Origin: Casuarina equisetifolia
Taxonomy: Eukaryota > Streptophyta > Magnoliopsida > Fagales > Casuarinaceae
Length of the DNA: 64,000 bases
Reading direction: 5' to 3'
Assembly (NCBI GenBank): GCA_028551475.1
Contig: CM052361.1
Location: 5,587,501 to 5,651,500 of the forward strand
The notes under the pieces are model-generated. The model saw only the letters and a program-made list of their open reading frames with translations, had not been told where the DNA came from and searched no databases. Each line of letters starts with the position of its first letter. The stretch's first letter is position 1. Shown piece after piece: positions 25,241-37,653 of this stretch. The translations under genes were made by a program, and so were the position numbers.

Positions 25241-25420
25241 TCAGCAATTCTTCTCGAGCTTATTCAATAAAATCTCCCCAAAAACCTAAGAACTCGGTGT
25301 GAATGATTCCAAAGAAATGATTAATGTCATTGGATGCACAGGCTTTATCTTGTCTATGACTTCCAAGATTAAACCACTATAGCTTAGGCAGTGGATAGAG
25401 TAATTGCAAAATCCATGCCT
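24720..25420 (-). mobile_element. Second, rearranged pararetrovirus copy in inverted orientation
   Basis: After matching the viral end (24720-25240), the minus-strand copy jumps at about 25240 to a segment matching 20520-20650 of the forward copy (capsid-like part), so most of the genome is missing. At about 25380-25420 the orientation flips again and the text matches 20457-20505 in the forward direction. Such mosaics are common in endogenous pararetrovirus loci. Confidence 0.75.
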
Positions 25421-28374
25421 AGACTGCTTTCATAGTCTAGACTATAGGGGAACATCATGCAAAGATTGCTTTGTCTCTGCAAGGGAACAATATGCAAAGA
25501 CTGTTTTCGTAGACCCTTGATAGGAAGTGCTAACCCTAAAAGGCCATTGTAAGTTTGTTTAAGTCATGGAGGCTGTTTATTTATCGCAGGCATAAATGGG
25601 TGAATCCTTCTTTGAAAAGGGGCTTAAAAGTTTTGTCCTAGCAATACGTGACCTTAAAGGGCGAGTTGCTTATTGTCTCAAAAAGGCTTCATCTAAACCT
25701 CTTCGATATGATCTCAGTTAGAAAATGAATTTAACATCTATGTCAAAAGGTAAGGAATGAATCAAGGTCAACCGAGCAATAGGAGTAAAGCCTAATTCTA
25801 GTCACTGGGTTTCGTGCACTTGGGTTTCAACTTAAAAGATTAACCTAAAAAGTAGTCAAGTTTCATTTTATTGCTAAACAATCCTTCTTATCTTTTTCAT
25901 ACGAGAGAATGGTGTTTGTTGTATTCTTTTCCACCTAAATTCATGTTGTCCTTAATGTGTATAGGGTGCTTCACTTTGTACTAAGGATCCATTCACTACT
26001 TACCCCACACTAAGAAATTTTAGTTACACGTACCATTGAGTAGGCTCATTGTCAATCCCATGTTAAGGGATTGTAATTGCAAATGACGTTGTCAAGTTTC
26101 AATTTGGCTTTGATACTACTTGTCATAGGCCTAAATTTTAATTTAAAAGGTTAAATTAATGGAAAGAGTAGTTAGATTTCTTTATATGAGTAAATCATCT
26201 TTTTTTTGTTTCAATTTGGGAGAATGAAGTTCGTTACACTAAGATATTTTATATAAGCCTTTATATAATGAACCATGCTTTATATTGCTCAATAGATTAA
26301 CTTGAGTGAGTTGAGTCCTATAGATCAACTTTCAATTCATTGTAGTTTCATGAGGTGAATCTATTAGCATCCAAATATTTGTTCTAGTGAGAACATTAAG
26401 GAATTCATACATTCTTTGCAAGCAAAAAGAGTTAGTGTAGAGATGATATTGTAATAATGATAATCACTAAGGTAGGGAAGATATCCTTTTATCTTATTAG
26501 ATAGGGAAGATCTCATTTTATCCTATTAGAACCAAGGATCTTGGAAGTAGTAATGAAAAAAGACAGTGCGAGGAGCAGTAGCCATATAAAGTACTAGTGC
26601 CAATAAAAAAAAAGGTATAACCTTGAGTTGGAGAAGTAAAGTAAGGCATGCTAATAAACATATTATGCCCGAGAAGTTTACATGGGAAATGGGAAGTGTT
26701 ATGATGTAAATAATAAATACTATATTATTAAAGAATATATTGATATTTTCATTAAATAATAATAAGTAACATTTATTATTAAATTAACTTTTAAGTTAGA
26801 TAACAAATACGTAACATAGCATTAATGTCTCAAATTCTCCTTTGTATCTTTATGAACACCCATTAATTGAGACCAGGCATTATCCATGTACTATAATACC
26901 CTAATTGTTTAATAATTTGACCATAATAGTGAGAGAATATATTATAATGTAGATAACAAGTTTCACATTATTAATAATGAATTTTACTAACTCATGAATT
27001 AACTCTTAAATTAGATGATAAGCCTTTTAATAGCAAGAAATATGGTGACATATGGAGATAAGATCATAGCATTAATATACCAATCAAATGAAAACGAAAA
27101 AGAAGAAGATTATGGCAGGACCCTCATTTCTTCAATGGATTGAGCTGGATTTGGATCCACAGGTTTAATGACCGTTGCGAAAATGATTATGCTTGAGCAC
27201 AGCCTGGCCCCCTTTGACCCAGTCAAATGGCCAATGGCTAACCCTGCATATTCAATCATGATGCGAACATGTACATTGCTGGGCCGAACCCATTATACTT
27301 TCCTTTTACGAGCGTAACTCTTGGTTGAACCCTGTTTACACTGAGATCTGTTTGGCTCACTAGTCACTCGGTTTCTGCCAAACGAGTTGAACAATGAACC
27401 CAGATGGCCCGTTGAAGAGCTTTCTAATGCATTCTCACGCCTCATTGAACAAGGATACATTCCAAGCATAAATTACGGGATATGCATGTGTTTTTACTCA
27501 ACCCTGTGTGCTTTCCATAACCCCCATCTGCATTAAATATTACAAAGCAGATTCCGACGTCCATAGTATATACAATCTGATTCAAGTTTCAAGAATACCG
27601 CTCAGATCTCTCCCACTTCTGCAGATCTAGGCAGGCAAGTTGCAGAAGTCAAACCCATCACGGGGCCGGTGCTCACGAGTGCCTTAAATCTTCGCCTGCA
27701 TTCTTTTCTCTTATCATATGCAGTACAGGAGCACGTAGTTGGCAAAATGGAATCGAATTTCGTTGACCTTCACGTACTTTTGACTTCTAAAGTTCTTCCC
27801 TCTAGCCTTTCCATGGTTCACAGGGACAACTTACTGCAGAAAACCTACTACTAACTATTCCTCCGGTTGCATACAATTGGCGTTGTTTAAAAACTAAGTC
27901 TTATAGGAAGTTCTGTCATTCAACGTAGTGCGTTTCAACTACGAAGATACAGGTTTTAAGAAAATCCCCTTTTACAAAGTCAAGCTCATGGAAATGCATT
28001 AAGTTTTCGAACAAATACAGGAACATATTAAAAAAGACTCCCCTTGCAGAAGATCTACCATTCCCTGATTATTTGTTGGTTTTGTATGCTCAAATAACAA
28101 CCACCATCCTAGAAAACAAGAATTGTTTAAAGACATTGAAAATGAGAGAGATAAGTAGCAATGCAGGGAGAAAGAGTAACAGATGAACCTCCCCTAGTCA
28201 AATTAAGCCATGTTATGGACAATTTTTTCTATAGCAAGTGGCCATTGCAGGAGTATAAGTTGGTTTAATTGAGAACCGTCCTGTTCTAGCACAAAGTTAG
28301 GAGCTTCCTACGTCCTACCGACCTCTTCCATCTTCAGATAGAAGTGACCTGAAGAAGAAGCAGAGACAAAAGCC
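25421..28374. other. AT-rich spacer and upstream region of the methyltransferase gene
   Basis: No supported gene. At 25430-25520 there is a degenerate short repeat (GCAAAGA.TG.TTT..T phrases). Two similar stretches near 25800-25930 and 26130-26250, and a tRNA-primer-like site at about 26100, hint at an old small LTR relic. 26700-27080 is very AT-rich. 27100-28370 is mixed-composition spacer. A 61-codon frame at 27669-27854 has no family. Confidence 0.4.
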
Positions 28375-29562
28375 ATGGAATCCCCTCATAAAAGCAAGAC
28401 CCTTTTCTCCAATCTCTTCTTCCTTTTCATCCTTGTGTCAACAAATATTCTCACCTTGTTCCTTTCCACTACCTTCCCTTCCTCCTTTTGCTCTTTCTAC
28501 CCCAGCATCGGAACCAGAGACAATGCCTTTCCCACCAGTGATGATTTTGTTGAAGTAAGTGACGCCCAGAAGCCTACTTCGGATCTCCCAGCGGAATACG
28601 TGGCCTTCACTTCCGGACATGTACTACCATTTGGATTCAATAAGAACTTTGACTCCGACACCTTATACCCGCCGGCTGGCCAAGCTTGTCCTCTATTCCC
28701 TGACGAACTCCGCCGCTACATGACTTACAAAGTCAATGGATCCTGCCCTGATGATGAGGTCCTAGCCCAAAAGCTCCTCCTCAAGGGCTGTGAGCCACTC
28801 CCTCGCCGCCGTTGCCGCCCTGCTGCCCCTAGTAAATACGACGAACCCTACCCTCTTCCAACTAGTTTATGGAAAACACCGTCCGACAACTCCGTTGTGT
28901 GGACGGCTTACAGTTGCAAGAACTATGACTGCCTCGTCAACCGAAAGTACAGGGAAAAAGGGTTCAGCGATTGTAAAGACTGTTTCGATCTTAATGGAAT
29001 CGAGAAAGTTCGATGGACCGCATCCAAAAGCAATGGCGGTGTTGACTTCACTATCGACGAGGTATTGGCAATGAAGAAACCCGGCACGATACGTATCGGG
29101 CTCGACATTGGAGGTGGGGTCGCTACCTTTGCTGTAAGAATGATGGCAAGGAACATAACCATTGTTACGACCTCCATGAACTTGAATGGTCCATTCAACA
29201 ACTTCATCGCCTCAAGAGGGGTTGTGCCTCTGTATATCAGCATTTCTCAGAGACTTCCGTTCTTCGACAATACGTTGGACATCGTCCACTCCATGCACGT
29301 CCTGAGTAACTGGATTCCGACGACCTTGCTGCACTTCATGATGTTTGATATCTACAGAGTGCTTCGCCCAGGAGGTTTGTTTTGGCTCGACCATTTCTTC
29401 TGCATCGATCAGCAGCTGGAGAAGGTTTACAAGCCCATGATAGACAGCATTGGATTCAAGAAGTTGAAGTGGGTGGTGGGGAAAAAGCTCGATCGTGGTC
29501 CGGAGCGTGGGGAGATTTACCTTTCGGCTTTGTTGGAGAAGCCACTGAAAAATTCCTGGTGA
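28375..29562 (+). CDS. Probable S-adenosylmethionine-dependent methyltransferase, At1g29790 type
   Basis: Single-exon gene of 395 residues resembling the plant 'probable methyltransferase At1g29790' group, relatives of the QUASIMODO/PMT proteins thought to act in the Golgi. Residues about 12-33 form one hydrophobic helix after a short basic tail, as expected for a type II membrane protein. A Cys-rich stem follows (CPLFPDELRRYM, GCEPLPRRRC, a YSCKNYDC motif). The methyltransferase core holds the SAM-binding motif IGLDIGGGVATFAVRM at about 241-256, a later FDNTLDIVHSM acidic motif and RVLRPGGLFWLDHFFC. The frame is intact and the start is the only in-frame ATG ahead of the membrane helix. The substrate is unknown; pectin methylation is known only for distant relatives and should not be transferred. 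Confidence 0.9.
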   Translation: MESPHKSKTLFSNLFFLFILVSTNILTLFLSTTFPSSFCSFYPSIGTRDNAFPTSDDFVEVSDAQKPTSDLPAEYVAFTSGHVLPFGFNKNFDSDTLYPPAGQACPLFPDELRRYMTYKVNGSCPDDEVLAQKLLLKGCEPLPRRRCRPAAPSKYDEPYPLPTSLWKTPSDNSVVWTAYSCKNYDCLVNRKYREKGFSDCKDCFDLNGIEKVRWTASKSNGGVDFTIDEVLAMKKPGTIRIGLDIGGGVATFAVRMMARNITIVTTSMNLNGPFNNFIASRGVVPLYISISQRLPFFDNTLDIVHSMHVLSNWIPTTLLHFMMFDIYRVLRPGGLFWLDHFFCIDQQLEKVYKPMIDSIGFKKLKWVVGKKLDRGPERGEIYLSALLEKPLKNSW

Positions 29563-31260
29563 TTCAGTCCTTTTTCCCAGGTTTGTCGGCACGAGGTCCT
29601 TTTTTGACGTCTAGTCGTTGTTTCTTTACTTGTATAAGGAATTGCTGCAAATTCATAAGCCGATGAGAATCGGCTAGCACCATAGCATCTTTTCCCTTTC
29701 TTATTATAGTCTTCTCTGTGGTTTACATTGATCTTTGTTAATTACAGAGGAAGAATGCATTGATCATAGGAAAAAAGTAAAATACCTATCCCTATCTATC
29801 GGATAATTTATTCTGATCCTCTTTCTTTTAACATTTTGCAAACGATAGAAGTTCGTAATCCTCTTATTACTGAAAGTCTCTGCAATCTCGGAGAAAGAGA
29901 AAAGATGTACCCATCAACACTGGTTCAAACCTTAACCTTATTCACGAAGAAAAGATGCACCGCTACATTACTGGAGGATGTTCTACTCATGTCTTCAATA
30001 GATCTTTCTACACTTTGTCCACTTTTCCATTTAGTTAAGGCTTATTTATTTCTGTCCTAAACGTATTGCTGCTACTGTTTGGTGAAGATATTGGTCTTCG
30101 TACTTCTCAACTAAGAGTTCACGGGTGAAGATTAAAATATATGCTTCAGGCTGGCACGATGTCTGTGTTAAGAGTAGGTTTCGGCCGGCCAAGTCAATCC
30201 TTAACAAGTTGCCCGAAAGAAGTCATCGCTTCAAGAATAATCATTCTCCTTCGATCTCTCGCCGGCGTGCTGGTTCTATGCTGATTTTCTTAGGCTCTTT
30301 CAACGCTCTACTTAAATGAACTCATTTTTCAAGAAGATACCCCCTTGACACTTCAACATTTACCAGAAGACACTCTAGTGGATGCAAGTTAACCAGTTGA
30401 AAACATGAAGAAACTTTTAGTCCAAAGTCGAAGATATAAATCCAAACTTCAATGAGAAAATTAAGATTTCACACTGCTAGAAATGAAAACTTCAATGTGA
30501 CACTAACTCCAATACAAAAAGGAAACAGTCCAAGTACATGTTACCACCCAATGCAGTTTCATAGACAGACTCTTTGCTTATGGTCTTATTGGCGTCAATG
30601 CACAATGCTAGCTTGTCGATTGAATTGAGACAATACATACAAATTCACAAACAAAAAGCAGAGTGACGATGGGGCTTCACCAGAAAAAAGAAAAAAATCA
30701 TTCTCCATTCAAAGACTTGCTTTTTTCCTTCACTTTCTTCTGTGAATGTATATATAAAGTTCCACCTTCGTAAGAACCCTAAAATGGTAATAAGCATTGA
30801 TCTTCATCTCAAGAACAAAAGCAACCGACCAGAACAGTGTGCAGAAAGTACCTTCTCCCATGATTGAGAACTATCTCATTCATACATTTTGTGCCGCGTT
30901 GGGGCTTTATCTTACCCCATGTTAGGTAAAAAAATAGTGAAACTTACAGGACAGAAGAGGACATTCCAATGTTTCAGCCTCGGCAATGCCATGGCAGGCA
31001 GGAAACACTGCACCATATGATAGCTTTTGGCTTCATACAAATGTGACCTGAGAAGTGCTAGGAGATGTATACAAGTGTTTGTTTTAAATGTATCCTATGC
31101 ATTTAAATCGCATCCCTATGCAGTAAGCATCATAATTTGAGGTCAGACCAGATAGAACGGAAGAAAAAGGATGAAACAGAGGGGGAGAGACAGAGAGAGC
31201 GCAAAGCAGCCAATACAAAGCGAAGAGAGAGGGAGAGGGAGAGGGAGTTCAAAGAATTTT
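29563..31260. other. 3' UTR of the methyltransferase gene, spacer and 3' UTR of the PHD gene
   Basis: The two genes converge here. No open frame has a recognisable family. 31150-31256 is a GA-rich tract (GGGAGAG repeats) directly after the stop of the minus-strand PHD gene and probably lies in its 3' UTR. Confidence 0.5.
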
Positions 31261-33979
31261 CTATTGACAATAACTTTGTGGTAGAAAGGAATAGTTCGTG
31301 AGTGTGGGAGAGCACTCGAATCCACAAGAGTCAGTTCTCGGTGGTAGGAGGGAGACGCAGCATCCTGAGCATACAAAGAGCGGCGGAACGGTGTCAGAGT
31401 CGTCGATACCACAACAGCGAGTGTGCTGCCAGACCTCGCAGATGTCACATTCCACCATTCTCTCTCCGTCATCATCTCTGGCACCACATTCGCATCTCAC
31501 TGTCCAACTCTCTGCCCCGCCTTCGTACCTCAAGCTATTTTCTAAGCCTATCCCGCTTCCTATCACATGGAGCTCGACCCCTGACTGAACTACTCCGAAC
31601 AGTAGTTCATGTTCCTCCAATTCCGCCAGCTCGGAGATCTCCATTACCAGAAATTCTTCCGTGATAGTGTAGGTGTCACTCAGAGCACTCTCCACTGCCT
31701 TCTTTAATTCTCCAACTGTTGCATGCAATGGAACCACAACAATTTCACCAGGAGGTAGCTCACTTGTCAATTGAGCTGCTGGATTGCACAAACTTGGCTT
31801 CAATCGGCAGATGAATCTCAGATACTGGTCCTCTTCATCAACGAATGGCCACTCCTTCACAAAATGCTTGCTATCCAAAATTGCCTGGCTCGCAAGCTGT
31901 ACCAATTCTGATCCTTTGTAATCCAGCAGAACGGTTTTATAAAGATCAACCAAATCACTGTAAACATCAATACCGGGGGCTACAGCCGGTAATTGGAAGG
32001 GCTTTGGAAGTATTTCTCTGACTGGTTCAGATACAGGAGCTCCATTACCAAGCTCATGGATTGAGTATTCCAAAATCCGAGTTGTTGGGTTCACCGTACG
32101 ACGCACGACGTGATTCCCTACTATAACATTGTTCATTGATTTTAGTACATGATCCAGCAGACCTGTATCCCCAATGTGAAGGCGGGCAGCATCTCGCAGA
32201 TCTTGTCGAGTCATCCCACAATGGCCAAAGTTGTCTGCTTTCTTCTCCTTCAGTGCATTTACAATCACTTCTGCTGCATATTCCAGTCTTCTCACGGGCC
32301 ATCTAGTATCCATAGTGGCAATAGCAGTGGTGAACTTTCTATCCGCGACTGGCTTTTCCTTTGTAAAAACCTTGTTCTGGAGGGTAATTCTCAGGGAAGG
32401 TTTGGTGGTGGAAGATGAAGGAGCAGCGTTTGCTCTGTCTATTTGCCCAGGAGCTCGAGACTTGATAGTTAGCATAAACCGGAGAAGATCTTTGATTGTC
32501 TCCAGCAGGGTTTCACTCATATCCCTGTAATGACGAATAATTTGCTTGATTTCTCTTCCCCTTTCAGTGTTACTAAAATCTTCCATGATCCTTTCAAGTT
32601 CCAAAGATCTAAGAATCTCAATGGCATTGGCGTAAGTGTGCTCTGACACTCCGAAGCTTCCACGGCAGAATCTGTAATCCCATCTACCAAACCAAGAATG
32701 TCCATAAGCAACCCCATACAGCAACCTAAGCTCCATTGACCTCTTCTTCGACACATCCTCAACAGTGACTTTCCTGCAAGATAAGCAAAATCCCCATAAA
32801 TTTGTGTTTTTAATTTCCATAAATCTAAAAGGAATCAAGGCCTTTGATGCTTTTGTTACCGAGTTTGTAGATTTGTGCAAATCCGGTCCCACAAGTCCAT
32901 GATTTCTCTTCCACATAGGTACTTAGAACCACCTTCAATTCCTTTGATGCAGAGCAAATGACCAAATCCGTTGCAGTGAATCAGACCATGCAACAGATGC
33001 GTCTGAAGATCCATGAGATCATCATCCAAAGGCTTATTCCACTCATCGTCTGCTGGGATTATGAAATGGTACTTTCGCTTCGATAGAAAATGATTACTCC
33101 AACCTAAAGATCACAAAACCCAAGAATTAAACTCAGACCCTAAATACCGACATTGATGTGAAGAGGACTTACTTCATATTTCGCGTTTATACCAAAGGAA
33201 TCATCCAAAGTAGGGCGCAAAACGTCTAAAAAAGGGTGCAACAACTCATAAAAAACCCCAGACCAATTTTCAAGGGATACAAACGGATTGCAACTGCGAA
33301 AATATAACTGAAAGCCAAGAAGGAAGGTAAAGGGACTGCTCATGAGGAAAGCCAATCACCAAAACATGCCCAATACAATCGGATTACTACTTCTATGAAT
33401 ATTTAGATAACCTCTTGCTATTCTATACAGTAGTACCAAAGATTCCTTCAACCTAAAGAGCAAAAAATCCAAGAAAGATTCTGAACCGCAACTCACAAGC
33501 CAAAATTCCTTCTATTTTGCATTTGAGTTAATGCGGTAGCTACAACCAAAGTATAACTAAACCCAAGAAAGAGGCAAACGAGAAAAACGCGATTCTCAAA
33601 ACCTAGTCATCACCATTACCCCCACATGAAAATAATAGAAACCCATTTCAGGATATGATGAAAAGATGAAAACTGGGATCCTAACCGGTGCATCGACAGT
33701 GATCACAGAAGGGCTGCGGAGAGAACTTGACTTCCTCTCAATGGTGTACAGAGGGACAATGAAGTTTCTTGTCTCGTGCACGAGGAGCGTACGCCAAGTG
33801 GGCATCCCTTGGACATCATAGTCATGAGGGTCTGCGCATTCTTGAAGAAAAACCCGGATATTGTCTCGGAACGCGCCCCTGAGATCAATGGGACAACCGC
33901 GGTCTCCGAATGTGTGAAACCCATAGAGCTTCGGCCTACGCTTCCTCTTCTGGCAAGCCGCAAGAATTGGTATTGACAT
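31261..33979 (-). CDS. PHD-finger protein, MMD1/At1g33420 family (one-base frame break)
   Basis: Nuclear PHD-finger protein related to Arabidopsis At1g33420 and MALE MEIOCYTE DEATH 1; the latter acts in male meiosis and binds methylated H3K4. Exons: 33979-33686, 33103-32860, 32773-31261, with GT/AG ends. Exon 1 starts MSIPILAACQKRKRRPKLYG and holds FGDRGCPIDLRGAFRDN. Exon 2 gives WSNHF and LLHGLIHCNGFGHLLC. Exon 3 carries KKRSMELRLLYGVAYGHSWF, IIRHYRDMSET, a winged-helix-like part (DAARLHIGDTGLLDHVLKSM) and near the end the PHD with Cys4-His-Cys3 order (CEC, CDICEVWQHTRC, CSGC). Near 33733-33738 the family frame needs one more base: beyond it the expected FCDHCRC appears only in another frame. 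With that base the length is 684 codons, near the family norm. Sequence error and real disruption are both possible. Confidence 0.9.
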
Positions 33980-35283
33980 CGTCTCAAATGCGTTGCTCAA
34001 GACGTTCTTTCTAAGCAAGAAAGACTCTGAGAGAAACAAAGAATCGATGAATGAGAGAGGATTTTTAACTTTTAACTACGGAAAATCAGTTGATGTTGGT
34101 TACAGGAACTTTTGCCCGTTGAGGACTCATTCCCGGAGTACCCTTGCAGGAGAGCTGGTTATTTGACAAGTTACTAATCTATTTTAGTCATTCAGATTAG
34201 TCTGCAGCAAGAAGAAGTTAGAGAAGCGGCAAACCGAAGCCGAGACTTCTGTGTCGCCATCGCCATTGATGGACGAGTTCATGAGCTGACACGCGTGAGC
34301 CTACCTTATATAGTTGAGCAGTTAGATGTTTCTTCTTTTTCTAGTGAAATAGGGAGTTAGAGCAGTTAATTCGTTGGATGAATGATTACAGGTGTTTCTG
34401 CATCATATTTTTGAGTTAAAACGTACCAAAAGTAGACTGCACCTGTTATGAGTTGAATGCTCTAATGAAATTGTATCACAAGTAAGCAATCCCCGAAATT
34501 CATGAAATCTTCCCTTATGATGATGATGATGTGGGTGATGGTAGTATTTCCTGTTAGAATTAGTTCCATACTATCATGTGGTCTTATATATAATGATTCT
34601 CTTTCTCTCTTGAGACATTTTTTGAAAATATTATTAGGCCACTTAATATGGTATTAAAGTTTAATTTTTTTATTAAAAATTGGGCGCTATCACACTTTCA
34701 TTGCCTATCCCGTGCGAAGGGAATTATGAATGCTATTAAAAAATTCATTTAAACAAATGTGAAATACACAATTCTCTTTTATGCATATAAAAAATATTTC
34801 TCATAGGAATGTTTCTCACAAACAAAAGAATATGGTATTTGAATCTGAATTTTAATAGTATATTAGGTAATACCATGATAAAATTTAAAAGCAACCTAAG
34901 ATAAACTTACTGTATTCAACTAATATTTGACAGGATTTGAACAATCAAATGTTCTCTTCTTGACTTCCATAATCACACCCGTTGACACGTTTTCCTTCCT
35001 TAACTTCTAGTCTTACACGTCTCAAGCCTAACATTTTCACTTGCATTAACTATCCCCCATCTCATGGCTCTTATCATGCCATGACTTATATAGAAGCCTA
35101 CTCTACTAAAACAAAGGAAGCTAGCTAATTTAACTGAGGTGGAAAGTCGTCATGTCACTCGGGACAATGCACCCCTCAACCAAAAAGATTCTTTTGCAGC
35201 CTTGATTGGACTACACTTTTCTTCACGAGTGAGACAAATTCCCCTCTCCCCTCTCCCTCTCCCCTCTCCCCTCTCTTCTACCC
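33980..35283. other. Upstream region of the PHD gene and AT-rich spacer, ending in a CT tract
   Basis: 33980-34330 probably holds the promoter and leader of the minus-strand PHD gene. 34500-35200 is AT-rich spacer. 35243-35277 is a pure pyrimidine tract built of CCCCTCTC-like repeats. No supported gene. Confidence 0.4.
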
Positions 35284-35840
35284 ATGGTGGGTAAGGAATC
35301 TTGGCCGAGGCTCAAAGGGACAAGCAAAGGCTCACTCTGTGCACTCAGTCTCACTAGTCATAGGCTGCTGCCATCGATGTTTGCTGCCACTCGAGTTCAA
35401 GACAAAGGTACTGCAAGCGACAATCAAGCATCTTGGGCATCGCTTAATTTCCCTAGTGAACGTCAGTTTTGGCGAATAAGCTGAGAAAGTCAAAGCACGT
35501 GGTAGAAATTTGGAACCAGACGACACCTTTAACCTATCTTTCATTCTTTTCTCCCTTTTTTATGTACATCAATAGTCACTTATAGGAATTGTCACATCAT
35601 TCATGGAAGTTTCCTAGTGCCCCAAGGTCATTGCAGGAGATTTTTATCCTGATGCATTATTTGAGAAAAGTCCATTGTAGTAGGCTTGAAGTTTCACTCC
35701 TTGACTTGATGACCACGCAGACAGAAGGCATAGATTCCACTTCTTCTCTAAATAAGTTCCGCGTCCAGGCACCACCACTTCACAACATTTCCAGACCTAC
35801 CTTTGAACCATCTTCTTTGTGTTTTCTGCAGTCATTAGCC

Positions 35841-36056
35841 ATGAAGCTCAGACAAGCCGCAATTGAGTGCTCCTCTCTTCCCCTTGTGGGTTGTGTCTTG
35901 GGTCCCCTTTTTCACCTTCTTTTCTTGTCTCCATCGGAATCGGATGCAGCTTCTGCAGAGAAAGTATCAAAAGAAGAGGAAAATGATGTTGCCACTAAAA
36001 ATAATGCGGCGGCACAGAAGCATTTCCGGCAACTTCAACACATGAGGATGGCTTAA
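35841..36056 (+). CDS. Hypothetical small protein, 71 residues
   Basis: Open frame starting MKLRQAAIEC, with one hydrophobic stretch (about residues 13-30, LPLVGCVLGPLFHLLFL), then an acidic, Ser/Ala-rich part and a basic tail (KHFRQLQHMRMA). The ATG is 11 bases after a TTTTCTGCAG that looks like a splice acceptor, so an upstream exon is possible; the same frame is open back to 35589. I do not recognise the family. It may equally be chance. Confidence 0.25.
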   Translation: MKLRQAAIECSSLPLVGCVLGPLFHLLFLSPSESDAASAEKVSKEEENDVATKNNAAAQKHFRQLQHMRMA

Positions 36057-37653
36057 ATCCTCATCTACCATGACAATTTTTAGTCTAAGTATCGTACTTA
36101 TTAGTCTGGTCTAGTTTTAAACTTCGTCTACCAAAGTTATGGGATAACTTTGGTCCTGCCTACGTAAATCGAGTTTTAAATGCCTGATTTTGTAAAGCGA
36201 TCCAACAAGATCTTCCTCAGTTAATTCCCTCGTTGTACGATGCCGAGTATAGATATTCACTTAAGGTTCATGATCGACAAGGCTGGGCCGAAGGAAGAGC
36301 ACAAATCAGGAAGAATTTATGATGGTTGGACCGACTACTATGGTTGCTTAATCAGGTAATCGGGGGCATGGTGACTTTGTTGAAGTGTAGATTTGGTAGG
36401 GAAAAATGCTAAATAAAGCAATACTTTGTATTCTGATTGCCAGCTTGGAAAAACGTTGTAACGTAACTTGTATTAGATTTTAAGATTTGTTCCAAGTTAA
36501 GAGAGTTCACCATGCAAACCTTGATGCTTTTGGGCGTGATTGATTTGCTTTTGTTGTTTGGATTGTGCTTTCGAATTGGGAATTGGGAATTGGGAACTGG
36601 GATATTTTCTCGGACCGGTTGAATTCTCTTGCTGGATTTTCTTAATTCACATAAGACTGGATTTGATCCAGTAGGAATCCTGCTGATTGATTGACAGTAC
36701 CCACCTTATCTGGTCTTTACACAGGACTTGCTGGGTAGAGGGATTCTTTAACATTTTCCAGACATTGTTTAGGTTTTATTAGTTGATGGCTAAGGTTTAA
36801 CACAACCTTAAATTTCATCACAAAGAACGGTTTAAGAATTGAGGAATTGTGAAAGATTAGATACTTTAAGCAATTACAAAATCTAAATTCCCTTTCATAA
36901 GTAGTAAGAAATTCAAATAAACAAAAATCAAAACAGAGTATTCACTTTGTGCCATTAATATAATTACTCTGTTATATGAGGAAACAGTCTATTGCCGTCC
37001 CTTGATGTCTTCCAAATGTTAATAAGCAACTGCATAATGCAATTTTTAAAGACCTTACGTTTATGAGGAGTTTGGCATTTGGGTTCATTCTTCATCTATG
37101 TTTAAGAGGAGGTTAGTTGCTGATCAGGAATCGCCTGCTTTTAGTTATCATGAAGGGAGCTCAAGTGTGTTCATGCTAACATTCGGAATTACCCTGATCT
37201 TTGATGACTCAATCTGATCTTAATGGACATTGTCAAGAACTCATGATACTTATGATATTAAACAGAGACTCGGACTTGCAGCAATGCTATGACCAGGTAT
37301 GCAAGTTTATTGCTTCCATTGACTGAAATCTTATGAGAAAGATCTTATAAGCTCATCGTTCTCTGACCCAGAAAGGCACGGGTCAGAGAACCCAGTAATA
37401 TGTAATGGCATAGATTAAGTACATCAATACATTCTGAAGTGTGGCATATAAAACTAATTTCAACTTATTTGTGTCACGAAATCACTATTAAACTAAAGAA
37501 CGGCGGACAAAAATGTACGACGCAGATATTAAGATTGTAGGCATACACAAGGCAGGTATGCCACGACGCTGACAATATATGTAAGATAAGATTGTACACA
37601 GCATGATACTGACACTAAACGACGAAATTATATTGCATAAAATTGCCATAAGG
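36057..37653. other. Spacer before the K+ channel gene
   Basis: No supported gene. Around 36575-36600 the word AATTGGG is repeated three to four times in tandem. The last 200 bases next to 37653 probably hold the 3' UTR of the minus-strand channel. Confidence 0.45.

Noticed and set aside
25790-26500. Possible small LTR relic with a tRNA-primer-like site near 26100
   Set aside because: The two similar stretches are weak, and no LTR ends or target duplication could be placed.
35284-35484. 66-codon frame after the CT tract
   Set aside because: No family, and the codon pattern is not convincing; the start lies directly behind a simple repeat.
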